A stretch of 64,000 bases of DNA from Bacteroidota bacterium. Its GTDB lineage: Bacteria; Bacteroidota; Bacteroidia; Bacteroidales; FEN-979. Each line of letters opens with the position of its first letter. Positions within the stretch are counted from its first letter, which is position 1. The DNA is taken from positions 1-64,000 of the forward strand of contig JAPLDF010000073.1 of assembly GCA_026391835.1 (NCBI GenBank), given 5' to 3'. The translations under genes were made by a program, and so were the position numbers. Below, in pieces: positions 27,383-37,500 of this stretch. A model generated the notes under the pieces. That model was given only the letters and a program-made list of their open reading frames with translations. It searched no databases and was not told the DNA's origin.

Positions 27383-29434
27383 TTAGGGGAGTAATAAGTT
27401 GGGATTTGCATCGGTCGCCCATTTGGGAATCGGGAAAGTCCTTCTTTCCGTGCCATGAACCAGTTTTTCCCACCAGGCCGACTCCCATTTTCCGAACCTG
27501 ATGAGGTCCTGCCGGCGGAGGCCTTCGCAATAGAGTTCGCGGCCCCTTTCGGCCAGCAGGTCGGATAGTGTTGCGCCGGTATAAGGTGATACGCCCGCCC
27601 GGGTCCTGACGGGGTTGATCCAGCTATCTCCGGATGCTCCCAGCCTGATCATTGCTTCGGCTTTCATCAGGTAAAAATCGGTCAGCCTGAAAATGGGAAA
27701 ATCGTTGCTGAGATTTTCCTTTGCCCCGAGTTTAATTTCATACTTCATCACCCTGGCACCGGTTGTCCTTATCTGTGCCATTGTGTATTGCGGCGACTGC
27801 ATGTTCAGTGCAGGCAGGTATGGATCAATGTCCAAAGGAAGGTGTGTAATTCCATCCTGGATCACATTCCCGTAAACATCATATTGCAGTCCATAAATGT
27901 TGTATCCTTCGCGTCTTTTATCAGTTGGTTCATAGGTGTCAAAAAAGGTTGGAACGATGGCGAAGCCATTCCATGGACCCACCATCAGGTTAAACCGCAG
28001 GTTGTGCTGGTAGTGCAGGGTCCTCATGTGCAGCCGGAATCCCAGGAAATTGTTTTCATCATACGGGATTGAAAATATGATCTCCGTCGAGTTTTGGTTA
28101 TTTGTTTTGAAGGGTGCAAGGAGATCCTGTTCGAGGGAATAGGGGCCGGTGATGACCGTGTCACAATATAAATTTGCCTCATCCCACCGGGGGGTGCCGG
28201 TATAGACCCCGGCGTTGAGACAGAGTTTTGCCAGCAATGCATACCCCATATATTTCGTGGCAGTATATTTGAGGTCGGTATTTTTCAGGTACGGCAGAGC
28301 TGACCTGATGGTCCCCACCAGGCTGTCGAAGATGGCGGCTTTCCTGGTTTTAAAAGGCATTGCAGGCGCATTCCTGTATGTTGTCAGGTAAGGTGCATCA
28401 CCGTAGTTGTCTATCAGTAAATAATAGTAGAAAGACCGCAACACCTGCAGTTCTTTCATTTTCGAAACCATTCCGGCGGTTTGAGGCAGTTGCCGCATGG
28501 AGTCCAGTGCGATGTTGCAGGTATTGATTCCATTCCAGAATGCGCCCCACATGCGGCTTACACTTTCATCGTCATTCGACCATGTATGCCGGTACATGTT
28601 GCGCCATTTGCCGCCGTCATCCCAGTCGCCACCCCGTGTCGGTGCGCAGAGTTCATCGGAGGTGATCTCCTGTGCAAGGAACCACCACCCTTCATCATCG
28701 GCCATGGGCTTTAGTTTCAGGTAGGCCTCTACGGTATGTGATGTCATCTGAAACACATATGTTGCACTTTGAACCGGGGAGGCAATGATGGTTTCATTAT
28801 CGTAACCAATGGAGTATGCTGAAAAACTAAGCACATCGCCCATCCGGAAGATGAACCGGGAAGTCACACCTGATTTATACGCATTTTCCAGGTTTTTTTC
28901 CATGAGCCCGGTATACACGATCTCATTTTTTACTCCGTCAGGGGTAATGTTTATTAATTTTTTTGACGCTGAGGCATGGCCGTCGGATGCATTCAGGATC
29001 AGCAGTCCGGCTTGCGGGGAAGTAATTTTGAATTTGTGCAGGCCGGCAGGAAATTCACCTGTTAAAGTTGCAAGGTTTTTCCCGCGCGCATCTGCAATGA
29101 TCAGCTTCAGCATCTCTTTGCGGGCCATTTGAATAAAAACATCCGTTGATCCGTGGAACGGATTTGTACCGCCGGGCATCAGCGTGAAGGATCCCGGACT
29201 GTTCGGGTTGTTCTCCCGGATGCCCAGCGAATTTGTTAAAATGATCGAAGGGTTTGGCCCGTAGACGGTTGTATCACAACCTGCAGAGAGGTTCCGGATC
29301 AGCACCGATTGCAGAACGAGGATGGTGTGCGTTTGCGCATCATTTCCTGCGAATGTGAGGGTAATCTTGTTGGTTTGCGAAAAACCCATAATTACGGACA
29401 GACTGAGCTGGATGAGCAGAAAAATCTTTTTCAT
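27383..29434 (-). CDS. SusD-like glycan-binding protein with an N-terminal T9SS-CTD-like module (SusD2)
   Basis: I chose the ATG at 29434 (683 residues), which starts a clean signal peptide ending GFSQ. Residues 21-230 align without gaps to the N-terminus of the neighbouring SusE2 (29734-31515). Within them, about 88-162 resemble a T9SS sorting domain (NPFHGSTDVF, then ADARGKNLA, FPAGLHKF, ILNASDG). From about 233 to the end it is a RagB/SusD protein closely similar to SusD1 (33055-34560): both share DDGGKWRN, RSFYYYLLIDNYGDAPYL, GRELYCEG and PIPKWATDAN. The first 45 or so residues of SusD1, including its lipobox, are absent. It should bind glucan, but by an anchor other than a lipid. No SusC partner of its own is present. 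Confidence 0.88.
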   Translation of the reverse strand: MKKIFLLIQLSLSVIMGFSQTNKITLTFAGNDAQTHTILVLQSVLIRNLSAGCDTTVYGPNPSIILTNSLGIRENNPNSPGSFTLMPGGTNPFHGSTDVFIQMARKEMLKLIIADARGKNLATLTGEFPAGLHKFKITSPQAGLLILNASDGHASASKKLINITPDGVKNEIVYTGLMEKNLENAYKSGVTSRFIFRMGDVLSFSAYSIGYDNETIIASPVQSATYVFQMTSHTVEAYLKLKPMADDEGWWFLAQEITSDELCAPTRGGDWDDGGKWRNMYRHTWSNDDESVSRMWGAFWNGINTCNIALDSMRQLPQTAGMVSKMKELQVLRSFYYYLLIDNYGDAPYLTTYRNAPAMPFKTRKAAIFDSLVGTIRSALPYLKNTDLKYTATKYMGYALLAKLCLNAGVYTGTPRWDEANLYCDTVITGPYSLEQDLLAPFKTNNQNSTEIIFSIPYDENNFLGFRLHMRTLHYQHNLRFNLMVGPWNGFAIVPTFFDTYEPTDKRREGYNIYGLQYDVYGNVIQDGITHLPLDIDPYLPALNMQSPQYTMAQIRTTGARVMKYEIKLGAKENLSNDFPIFRLTDFYLMKAEAMIRLGASGDSWINPVRTRAGVSPYTGATLSDLLAERGRELYCEGLRRQDLIRFGKWESAWWEKLVHGTERRTFPIPKWATDANPNLLLP

Positions 29435-29538
29435 AATGCGTGGATTTGAATTTTGTATTTGGGTTACCTGCTCCAGGTTAATTAGGGTAAAGATACATAT
29501 ATTTCTGATTCTAATACTGGTTGGCATAAATAAATAGA

Positions 29539-29733
29539 TTGATCACAATTGTGCCAATGCCTGAGAAATTGCGGGACCTGGTGAACGAAGCAACCGAACT
29601 GCCGGCAATATTTGGTGCGAGCATTAAAACGGCTAAGTTGGATACCGGGGAAAAGTACTTCGTCATTCGTACCTCGTACTTCGCGGTGTACCGCACCAGA
29701 TGTCATAAGTCAGGAAATAAAGTCCTGTTTTAA
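29539..29733 (+). pseudogene. possible remnant of a four-helix-bundle (S23-type) gene
   Basis: A 64-codon plus-strand frame contains LVNEATELPAIFGASIKTAK, which resembles the last helix of four-helix-bundle (23S intervening-sequence) proteins. Downstream it runs into the GTACTTC heptamer array, which it reads as YFVIRTSYF. There is no intact N-terminus. Such genes are often found beside short tandem repeats (recollection). It occupies the 299-nt gap between SusE2 and SusD2 and is probably not translated. It may be chance. Confidence 0.2.
29655..29682. repeat. heptamer array, 4 units (GTACTTC type)
   Basis: Four 7-nt units: GTACTTC, GTCATTC, GTACCTC, GTACTTC. It lies in the gap between the SusE2 and SusD2 genes. 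Confidence 0.7.
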
Positions 29734-31515
29734 TTAGTTTTTAGTAGCGGTAAGGTTATAGGTCTCAGTTGCGGCTTCAATTTTAAGTACAAGTTTGTAA
29801 TTTCCTTCAGTACTTATATGGATGTTGCCACCATTGTTGGTAAAATAGGATGCAGCCGTGCCGGCCCAGGTTACGTCGCCATACCCGATCGATTTACCCG
29901 ACCAGTCATAGCCCTGCCTGAATTTAAACTCTTTGCCGCCAAAGAGGTATATGTTGTATGTCCAGGTGTAATCTGTACCGCTCACAGCCGGCAGCGATGT
30001 TCCAAAATTCTCATCCCAATAGGCAGGCGTTCCATCCTGCTTCAGGTAAGCGTCACCTATAATCCCCATCAGGTAGGTTGAATAGTTGATAGGGGGGATG
30101 TTCCCTGTCCTCGTTAGTGTAGCCGTATATCCTGCACCAAGGTTGTAGGTCAGGTCGCAGGTATAGATACCGGGGTCTGAATTCATGATGTTATATCCCC
30201 CGGGAACAAGTGCTTCGATGGTGCCACCCATGTTGGTGTTGACTTTCACCCATTTCGTAGGGTCGGAGTTTGTTGTATCGATGTCAACTTTCCAGCCCTG
30301 GGAATAGCGGAATTTCCAATCGCCGTTGTTAAGCGTAAGGCCGGAGATGGCATACGACATGGTCGAAAGACTGAAAGCCGATTCAGTCATGAACGTATCG
30401 TTACCCCATCCACCGGGTGTGGCGCCGCCAATCATGCCCCAGACTACCTTCATAATGGCGACCTTTTTATGCTGGGTGTCAAATACAACATGGTAGAATC
30501 CGTCGGAAGGTACGGTGAATACGGCAGTGCTTGTTGAAGAGACCGGGCCACGCTGGAAAGGGAGTTTCGGTTCGTCGGTGCCTGGCGCTGTTACAACGCC
30601 AAAACCGGAAACCGGGCCGTAGGTGGTATTTACAGCACCGGCAACCCTGGTGATGGTGAATCCTGCTGCACCGGCCTTAACAGGGAGGTATAGTTCAAAT
30701 AATGCGGGATCCAGTGTCTGGCCAACTTCATTGTATGTGATTTTCATCTGGGCATTTGCGTTTAACCCGGCATAAGCGGTAACCGCCCCTTTCACATAAT
30801 ATCCGTCGGGTGCTACATAGGGGGTCATCTGGAAAGTATAGGAAGTGCTTTGCATCGGCGTACCAGAAATTGTTGCATTGCTGTAACCATCAGCACTGGC
30901 TTCATATGTGAGTTGGTCGCCCAGATGAAATACAAACCCTGAAGTTGCGCCTGATTTAAAGGTATTCATGGTGTTTTCTTCAGAAGTCCCTGCATAGATG
31001 ATCCCATTCTTCTCTCCGCCTTGGGGGAGATTGATGAGTTTTACAGCTGTCGAAGTTTGCCCGTCGGATACATTCAGGATCAATAATTGCCGGGCCGGCG
31101 AAGAAATCTCAAATTTATGAAGGCCAGCCTGGAAATCCTGGTCATACGCTGCAATCTTTTTTCCCTGTGAATTTGACAGGGAGAGGTTCAGTTTTACTTT
31201 CCTGGTCACTTTTACATAAATATTCGTAGTACCGGCAAAAGGGTTAGGAATATTTGTCAGCAGCGCAAAAGATGCCGGTCCCTGGTTTACAGTTTCATTT
31301 AGCCCCAGGGAATTAACCAGTAGAACGGAAGGGGCGGCCCCATAAATGGTGGTATCGCAGCCCTGGGTGATATTCCTGATCCAGACACTTAGCAACGGCA
31401 CGTTGCTTTGGGTTACAGAATTCTGGGCGGCAAAGGAGAGGGTAATGTTGTTGGTTTGCGAAAAACCCATCATTACCGACAGGCTAAGCTGGATGAACAG
31501 AAAAAGCTTTTTCAT
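29734..31515 (-). CDS. SusE/SusF-like starch-binding protein with an N-terminal T9SS-CTD-like module (SusE2)
   Basis: A 593-residue protein with signal peptide to GFSQ. Residues 21-230 are the same module as in SusD2, including GCDTTIYG, NPFAGTTNIY, SNSQGKKIAA and AGLHKFEIS. From about 237 (DGYYVKG) the protein matches SusE1 (31742-33013), with the SusE-type fold followed by tandem starch-binding units (MIGGATPGGWGND and MGIIGDAYLKQ... each begin a module). The SusE1 lipobox region is missing, so the module exactly replaces the lipid anchor. It has its own promoter and lies after the SusE1 terminator, so it is probably transcribed separately from susCDE. Confidence 0.82.
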   Translation of the reverse strand: MKKLFLFIQLSLSVMMGFSQTNNITLSFAAQNSVTQSNVPLLSVWIRNITQGCDTTIYGAAPSVLLVNSLGLNETVNQGPASFALLTNIPNPFAGTTNIYVKVTRKVKLNLSLSNSQGKKIAAYDQDFQAGLHKFEISSPARQLLILNVSDGQTSTAVKLINLPQGGEKNGIIYAGTSEENTMNTFKSGATSGFVFHLGDQLTYEASADGYSNATISGTPMQSTSYTFQMTPYVAPDGYYVKGAVTAYAGLNANAQMKITYNEVGQTLDPALFELYLPVKAGAAGFTITRVAGAVNTTYGPVSGFGVVTAPGTDEPKLPFQRGPVSSTSTAVFTVPSDGFYHVVFDTQHKKVAIMKVVWGMIGGATPGGWGNDTFMTESAFSLSTMSYAISGLTLNNGDWKFRYSQGWKVDIDTTNSDPTKWVKVNTNMGGTIEALVPGGYNIMNSDPGIYTCDLTYNLGAGYTATLTRTGNIPPINYSTYLMGIIGDAYLKQDGTPAYWDENFGTSLPAVSGTDYTWTYNIYLFGGKEFKFRQGYDWSGKSIGYGDVTWAGTAASYFTNNGGNIHISTEGNYKLVLKIEAATETYNLTATKN

Positions 31516-31570
31516 GATGTGTGGATTGATGTTTTACGTTTCGATTACCTGGATACTTCCGTATTCCGGG

Positions 31571-31601
31571 TAAAAATACACATTGTTCTGATCCAAACAA
31601 A
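31571..31601 (-). promoter_or_regulatory. promoter of the SusE2 gene
   Basis: Minus strand: TTTG (31598-31601), a 19-nt spacer, then TATTTTTA (31571-31578). This departs from TTTG-N19-TAnnTTTG only at the last base. It ends 55 nt before the SusE2 start. A related block with TATCTTTA lies upstream of SusD2 (29488-29495), suggesting the leader was duplicated along with the coding region. Confidence 0.45.
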
Positions 31602-31691
31602 ATCGGTTCCGGTTACTGCTGGTAACATGGAACCATAATTCTGTGTACAGTCGCCGGCAATGCTGTCGGGAACCGTCCGCTGCCTGGTCGC

Positions 31692-31729
31692 AAAAAAAAA
31701 GCGCTCCAAAATGGAACGCTTTTTTTTTT
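31692..31729 (-). terminator. Rho-independent terminator of the susCDE operon
   Basis: On the minus strand, GCGTTCCA, the loop TTT and TGGAGCGC form an 8-bp stem with one G-U pair, flanked by A and T runs, and end in about nine T. On the plus strand the same stem has a C-A mismatch, so it is suited to minus-strand transcription. It starts 12 nt after the SusE1 stop codon. Confidence 0.7.
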
Positions 31730-31741
31730 GACAAGATTTAA

Positions 31742-33013
31742 TTACTGGGTAATAACGATCTCTTTTTTATCGCTGTTAGCAGCATCAATGGTCAATTTTA
31801 TGGTGAAAGTTCCTTTTGCTGAAGCTTTCAGGTTTCCACCGCCGCCATCAACAATGATTGAAGAACTCAGTGTTGTGTTTAAGGCTGCAAAACCAACATC
31901 GAAATTGGCGCCACCAACCGGAGGAGCAACACCATTTTCAGTCCTTACTTTAAATCCTTTATCTGCTTCCAGAACAACATTTGTCCATAACCAGGTATAA
32001 ACACTCCCTGATTTGGTTGGAGCACCGCCGCCATCGGCAAGCAGTTTATTGCCCCATGCCCATCCGCTGGGGTCTGGGATTGCACTTGTATTGTCGGAGC
32101 TGATGCCATCACCAACTGCATCGCATTTCACACCTGTCCAGTCAGTCAAAGGAAGTTCGCCGGTTTTGGTTAAAGTTGCTTTGTAACCTGATCCAAGTGT
32201 ATAGCTTAACTTTACGGTATAGATTGCAGGTACTGCGTTTGCAATGTTTTTACCACCAGGTAACAGGGTGTCTTTAGAATATCCAAAATTCGTATTTACA
32301 TTAACACCTTTTTTTCCTCCTCCGAGGTCAAGAACGGTATCCACAACGATTTTCCATCCAAAGGAATAGCGGAATTTATATTCATTGCCTGTTAAGGTGA
32401 CATTGGTGAGTTCCCATGACATGGTGGTAGCGTTAAATGCAGATTCTGTCATTGGGGTAGAAGTCCATCCAAGAGCCGTAGCAGAACCAATAATTTGCCA
32501 GTTAGCCTTTGTTACAACAACTTTGTTCAGACCATAATCCAGAACGACATGGTACAATCCGTCTTCAGTAACTGTAAATTTGTTGGCAGTTTCAATGTAA
32601 GAACCTTTTTTAAAGAAAACATCGTGTGGCTCATCGCCTGTAGGAGTAGCAACTGTAACAAAATCAGTACCCGGACCATAGGTCTTGGTTACTGATCCGG
32701 CAATCTGAACAATGCTAAAGCCTTCAGCACCAGCTTTTACCGGAATGTAAAGTTCTAACAATTGATCACGTTTTACTGATGCGGGAGTAACACCATCACC
32801 ATTGAGAATTTCATTGTAGGTTGATTTCATCATTGCTTTGTCATTTACAGCAGTATAGGCTGTTCCAGCGCCAACCACATAATATCCATCCAGAACAATG
32901 GTTGGAGGTGTAGTCGTTGTGTCGTCCTTTTTACAGGAACTAACACCGAAGACAATGGCAAATATGGCTGCCAAAGCCATCATTGTTGAAAGTTTGATCA
33001 TCAGATTTTTCAT
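31742..33013 (-). CDS. SusE/SusF-family outer-membrane starch-binding lipoprotein (SusE1)
   Basis: A 423-residue lipoprotein. The signal ends GVSSC (about Cys27), followed by KKDD, the acidic run that marks Bacteroidetes lipoproteins sent to the surface. A SusE-type N-terminal domain (about 40-165) and two starch-binding modules (about 170-290 and 295-423) follow, with aromatic residues in IGSATALGWTS and SGWAWGN that could stack on glucose rings. SusE/SusF proteins bind starch at the cell surface and are not enzymes. It is third in the susC-susD-susE operon, 41 nt after SusD, and ends at a terminator. Confidence 0.85.
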   Translation of the reverse strand: MKNLMIKLSTMMALAAIFAIVFGVSSCKKDDTTTTPPTIVLDGYYVVGAGTAYTAVNDKAMMKSTYNEILNGDGVTPASVKRDQLLELYIPVKAGAEGFSIVQIAGSVTKTYGPGTDFVTVATPTGDEPHDVFFKKGSYIETANKFTVTEDGLYHVVLDYGLNKVVVTKANWQIIGSATALGWTSTPMTESAFNATTMSWELTNVTLTGNEYKFRYSFGWKIVVDTVLDLGGGKKGVNVNTNFGYSKDTLLPGGKNIANAVPAIYTVKLSYTLGSGYKATLTKTGELPLTDWTGVKCDAVGDGISSDNTSAIPDPSGWAWGNKLLADGGGAPTKSGSVYTWLWTNVVLEADKGFKVRTENGVAPPVGGANFDVGFAALNTTLSSSIIVDGGGGNLKASAKGTFTIKLTIDAANSDKKEIVITQ

Positions 33014-33054
33014 GATAATTTAGTTTAAATGATTAATAAATGGTTAAAATAGAT

Positions 33055-34560
33055 TTATTTAACTGGTTCTAGCAATAAATTTTCATTGGCATCAGTTGCC
33101 CATTTTGGAATTGGGAAGATAAGCCGATCATCACCATCCGTAGCTGTTTTTTCCCATTTGGGGTTTTTAAATTTTCCTCCTCTGATAAGGTCTTGCCTGC
33201 GTACTCCTTCACAATAGAGTTCTCTGCCTCTTTCTGCCAACAGGCTGTCCAGCTGATTAGCGCCTCCATTAAAAGGTCCAATACCTGCCCTGGTGCGGAT
33301 TGGGTTGATCCATTCGTCACCGGTTCCACCTAATCTAATCAACAATTCAGCTTTGATCAGGTAAAAATCGGATAATCTGAATAACGGGAAATCGTTGGAT
33401 AAATTTTCTTTGGCACCTTTTTTTATTTCATATTTACCAACGCGGGCTCCCGTGCAACGTAATTCAAAGGGGGTAGAATTCGAAGCGTCCATTTTAAGGT
33501 GCTTCAAATGAGGTGCAATATCAAGGCCCTGGTGGGTTAAACCATCAATGATGATATTGCCTTTGGTATCATACTGTTTTCCAAAAAGGTGATAACCTTC
33601 CCTTCTTTTATCCACAACCTGGTATGTGTCGAAAAAATCCGGGACAACGGCAAACCCGTTCCATGGGCCAACAGTCATATCATATTTCAGGTTCATCTGG
33701 TAATGCAGTGTACGCATGTGCAGACGGAATCCCTGGAAAGTGTTTTCATCGTAAGGTATAGAGAATATGATTTCCGTGGAACTCTCATTATTCGTCAGGA
33801 ATGGTGCCAGGAAATTGGGTTCCAGCGAGTAGGCTGAGTTGGCAAGCAAACTGTCGCAGTTATCAAGTGCATCCTGCCATTTTGGAGTGCCTGTGTAGAC
33901 CTCCGCGTTCAGGTACAATTTGGTAAGCAGGGCGAAGGCCATGCTTTTTGTTGCCATGTACTTTTTATCCCCTTTGTTGAGGTAAGGAAGTGCTTGTTTC
34001 ACAGTACTTACAAGACTGTCAAAAATCACAGCACGTTTTACCTTATATGGTTTTGCAGGTGCATTGGCAGCGCTGGTCAAATAAGGGGCGTCGCCGTAAT
34101 TATCTATCAACAGGTAATAGTAAAATGAACGCAGAACCATCACCTCTTTCTGCTTTTTAAGTAGTGCATCATTCTGGGGTAGCTGGCTCATAAGGTCAAG
34201 AATCTGGTTACATGTAGTAATACCAGACCACATCACGCCCCACATACGGTTTACACCTTCATCGTCATTTGTCCAGGTGTGCAGATATATGTTACGCCAC
34301 TTGCCACCATCGTCCCAGTCGCCACCCCGGGTAGGGCCGCATAATTCATCAGAGGATATTTCCTGGGCGAGAAACCACCAACCGTTGTCATCGGCAAATG
34401 GTTTCAATTGTGCATAAGCATCAACAGTTAAATTTGCGATCTGGTTAGCCGTCTCAGGGTAAATGTTTCCCGGAATCTTGTCATAAACAGTTTCGTCAAG
34501 TTTTGTACAGGAGAGGACGGATAAGAAAAGTGCTGAAAGGAAAAAATATTTTATCTTCAT
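33055..34560 (-). CDS. SusD/RagB-family glycan-binding lipoprotein (SusD1)
   Basis: I chose the ATG at 34560 (501 residues). A TTG three codons earlier is in frame, but ATG gives MKIKYFFLSALFLSVLSC with the lipid-bearing Cys18. The helical SusD fold with N-terminal SusD-like and C-terminal RagB regions is evident (RSFYYYLLIDNYGDAP, GRELYCEGVRRQDLIRGGK, FPIPKWATDANENLLL). It forms the lid of the SusC transporter and binds maltooligosaccharide at the cell surface. It starts 12 nt after susC, the normal arrangement, and is closely paralogous to the C-terminal 450 residues of SusD2. Confidence 0.93.
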   Translation of the reverse strand: MKIKYFFLSALFLSVLSCTKLDETVYDKIPGNIYPETANQIANLTVDAYAQLKPFADDNGWWFLAQEISSDELCGPTRGGDWDDGGKWRNIYLHTWTNDDEGVNRMWGVMWSGITTCNQILDLMSQLPQNDALLKKQKEVMVLRSFYYYLLIDNYGDAPYLTSAANAPAKPYKVKRAVIFDSLVSTVKQALPYLNKGDKKYMATKSMAFALLTKLYLNAEVYTGTPKWQDALDNCDSLLANSAYSLEPNFLAPFLTNNESSTEIIFSIPYDENTFQGFRLHMRTLHYQMNLKYDMTVGPWNGFAVVPDFFDTYQVVDKRREGYHLFGKQYDTKGNIIIDGLTHQGLDIAPHLKHLKMDASNSTPFELRCTGARVGKYEIKKGAKENLSNDFPLFRLSDFYLIKAELLIRLGGTGDEWINPIRTRAGIGPFNGGANQLDSLLAERGRELYCEGVRRQDLIRGGKFKNPKWEKTATDGDDRLIFPIPKWATDANENLLLEPVK

Positions 34561-34572
34561 GGCTTTCAAGTA

Positions 34573-37500
34573 TTAAAAAGTAACCTTTACACCGGCAGTA
34601 TATGCACGGGTTTTTGGATAAACATTGAACTGGTCAATGCCGAATGCGAGTCCGTTTACAGTAGTTTCCGGATCAACACCGGAATAACCTGTAATGGTAA
34701 AGATATTATTGGCTGAAGCATATAGTGACAGCTTCTTCAGCCAGGAGATCTTCGATACATTGAAATCATAGGAAATCGATATGTAATCCAGTTTCAGGAA
34801 CGATGCATCTTCAACATAAATATCTGCAATGAAAGGGCTTGAGGTCCGGCCCTGACTAGCCCAGTCGAGGGCTTCTGGCACGGCATTCAGATCGGGAAGA
34901 TTTCCGTTGAAGTCAAAAATCATCTTGGTTGCATTGTAAACATGGTTGCCGATCCAGGCGCGGAAAGCGAGGTCGAGGGTCCAGTGTTTACCATATGTGA
35001 GTGTGTTGGACCAACCAAGTTCAACTTTAGGAGCTGCAGTAGCAACCACCGTTCTCTGGGCCTTGCTCAGGTCATCGGTGTAGCCACCCGTATTTGATTT
35101 GTAGATGACTTTGCCATCTTTCAAGGCGACGTAGGTGGGAAGATAAAATGATCCGATCTCTTCACCTACCATGATTCCTGTTACATAGTTCTGGTCACCG
35201 ACCATTCCACGTCCGGATACATAACCTTCTTTTCTGACTCCGTCCTTGTCATTGAAATACTCGCCAAGATCCAGCACCTTTGTCTTGTTGTGTGACGCCG
35301 TCAGCGCTGTTTTCCAGGTGAATTTTTTTGTTGAAACAGGATAGGCCTGTATAAAGAGCTCGATACCGGTATTCGACATGGATCCTGAATTTGCAAAAGT
35401 GGTCCTGGCAAGGTTCGGAGGAACGGGTACATTGTACTGTCCAAGCAGGTCATTGGTTTCCTTGTAGTAAACCTCAATGCTGCCGCTCAGGCGGCTGTTG
35501 AAGAAGCCGAAGTCAATACCTCCGTTGTACTCCGTGGTCTGTTCCCATTTAAGGTTGGGGTTGGCATTCCAGGCCGGGCTGAAGGTGACAACCTCCTGGC
35601 CGGTTTCCGGGTTTGTCGCTTTTCCACTGGGTTGATAAAGTAAAAGGCTTCTGTATTCGCCGATTTCCTGGTTTCCGGAGATGCCATAGCTGCCACGTAT
35701 TTTCAATTGGCTCAGCCATTTTACATCGGAGAGCCATTTCTCCTGGTCAAGGCTCCAGCCGATCGCGGCTGTTGGGAACCATCCCCATTTGTTATTGGCG
35801 CCAAATTTGGATGAACCGTCACGACGAAGTGATGCCGATATAAAATACCTGCTTTTGTAATTATATTGGACACGGCCAAAGAGACCGATCAGATTCCACT
35901 GACCTTTATACGAGCCTACGTCGCCCCATGCTTTCATGTCATTTAATACTTGCAGGTTATCGGGTCCGGCATAATTGGATTGTGCGTCACGACCACCAGC
36001 CCAGAAACCATTGTTAACAGATTCCTGCCATGAATAACCAAGGAGGGCATTCAGGTTGTGACTCTTCTTGAAGGTTTTGGTATAAGTTCCGGTAATCTCC
36101 ATCATCTTTTGCGTCACGGCATTGTAAGATTTTGATCCTGCGCCGTTGTCCGCTGATGCATAAAGGCTTGCTGGCCTGAAGTAATTGAACGTATTGTCGT
36201 CATGGGTGTATCCGAGATTCACGCTGGCGATTAGTCCGCTTAATATCTCGAAATCAGCTTTCAGGCTGCCAAGGAATTTCTTTGCAGAACGGTTGTTGGT
36301 AACCTTGTCGATGATGGCGATGGGATTCTCATAATTGAAAACACGGTTCGACTGGTAATAGTTTCCCGAAGCATCATATACAGGGTCGGTCGGGTTCCTT
36401 GAGATTGCCTGGTAAATGATGTCTGACTGTCCCCATCCGCCGTAATTTTCATAGTCATTTTTTTCAAATGCTCCCATGATATTGGCCTGAAGTGTCAGCT
36501 TGTCATTGATGGCTTTCTGGGTTGCGCTTATATGGGCTGTTGTCAGGTCTTTGGCGGTTCCTTTCATGGTCCCCTGCCAGTTCGAATTTGTAACTGCAGC
36601 AAGATATGAATTGTGCTTGTTTCCACCTGAAAAACTCAACGCGTTTGTATAGGCGATACCCGTACGATAGATCTGGTCCTGCCAGTCAGTGGTTGCGCCA
36701 CCGTCGATGAAAACATCTTCCATCGTAATCGTGTCGTTGGTTTGCTGTTTCTGCAGTAAAAGTTTGTTGGCATAGTCGCGAATGTCACTTGCATTCAGGA
36801 GTTTCATTTTTTTCGCCACATTTTCAATGGAAATCTGTGATGAGAACTCTATATTGCTATAAGAACCATCATCTTTGCCACCATCCTTTGCAGCAGCCGT
36901 TCCTTTCCCTTTCTTGGTGGTAATGATGATAACGCCGTTGGAACCTCTTGATCCATAGATGGCCGTAGAAGCCGCATCTTTCAGGATGTTGAACGACTCG
37001 ATGTCGTCGGGGGAGACAATGTTCGGGTCGGCGCCGGGAATCCCGTCAATTACATAAAGTGGCTGGGTGTTCGATTCAAAACCCGAAGCACCACGTATTC
37101 TTACCTTGTAATCTGCGCTGGGGTCACCCCCGCTTTTTGATACCAGCACCCCTGCAGCTTTTCCCTGCATCGACTGGATGGCATTGGTTATGACCCCGCC
37201 GTTCAGGTCATCCGATTTGACCGTGCTCACCGCACCGGTTTTATCTGTTTTTTTCTGGGTACTGTACCCGATTACGATCAGGTCGTTGAGGGTGGTCACC
37301 TGCACAGACATGACAACATCAAGCTGGCCTTCTTTTTCCACCGTAACTTCTTTTGTCAGGTAACCAATCAGGGAAAATCTCAGGACTGCTCCTTTTGGAA
37401 CGCTGATCTTGTATTTTCCGTTCACATCGCACACGGTTCCGTTGGTGGTTCCTTTTTGCAGCACGGTGGCTCCGATGAGCAACTCCCCTGTACCGGCTTC

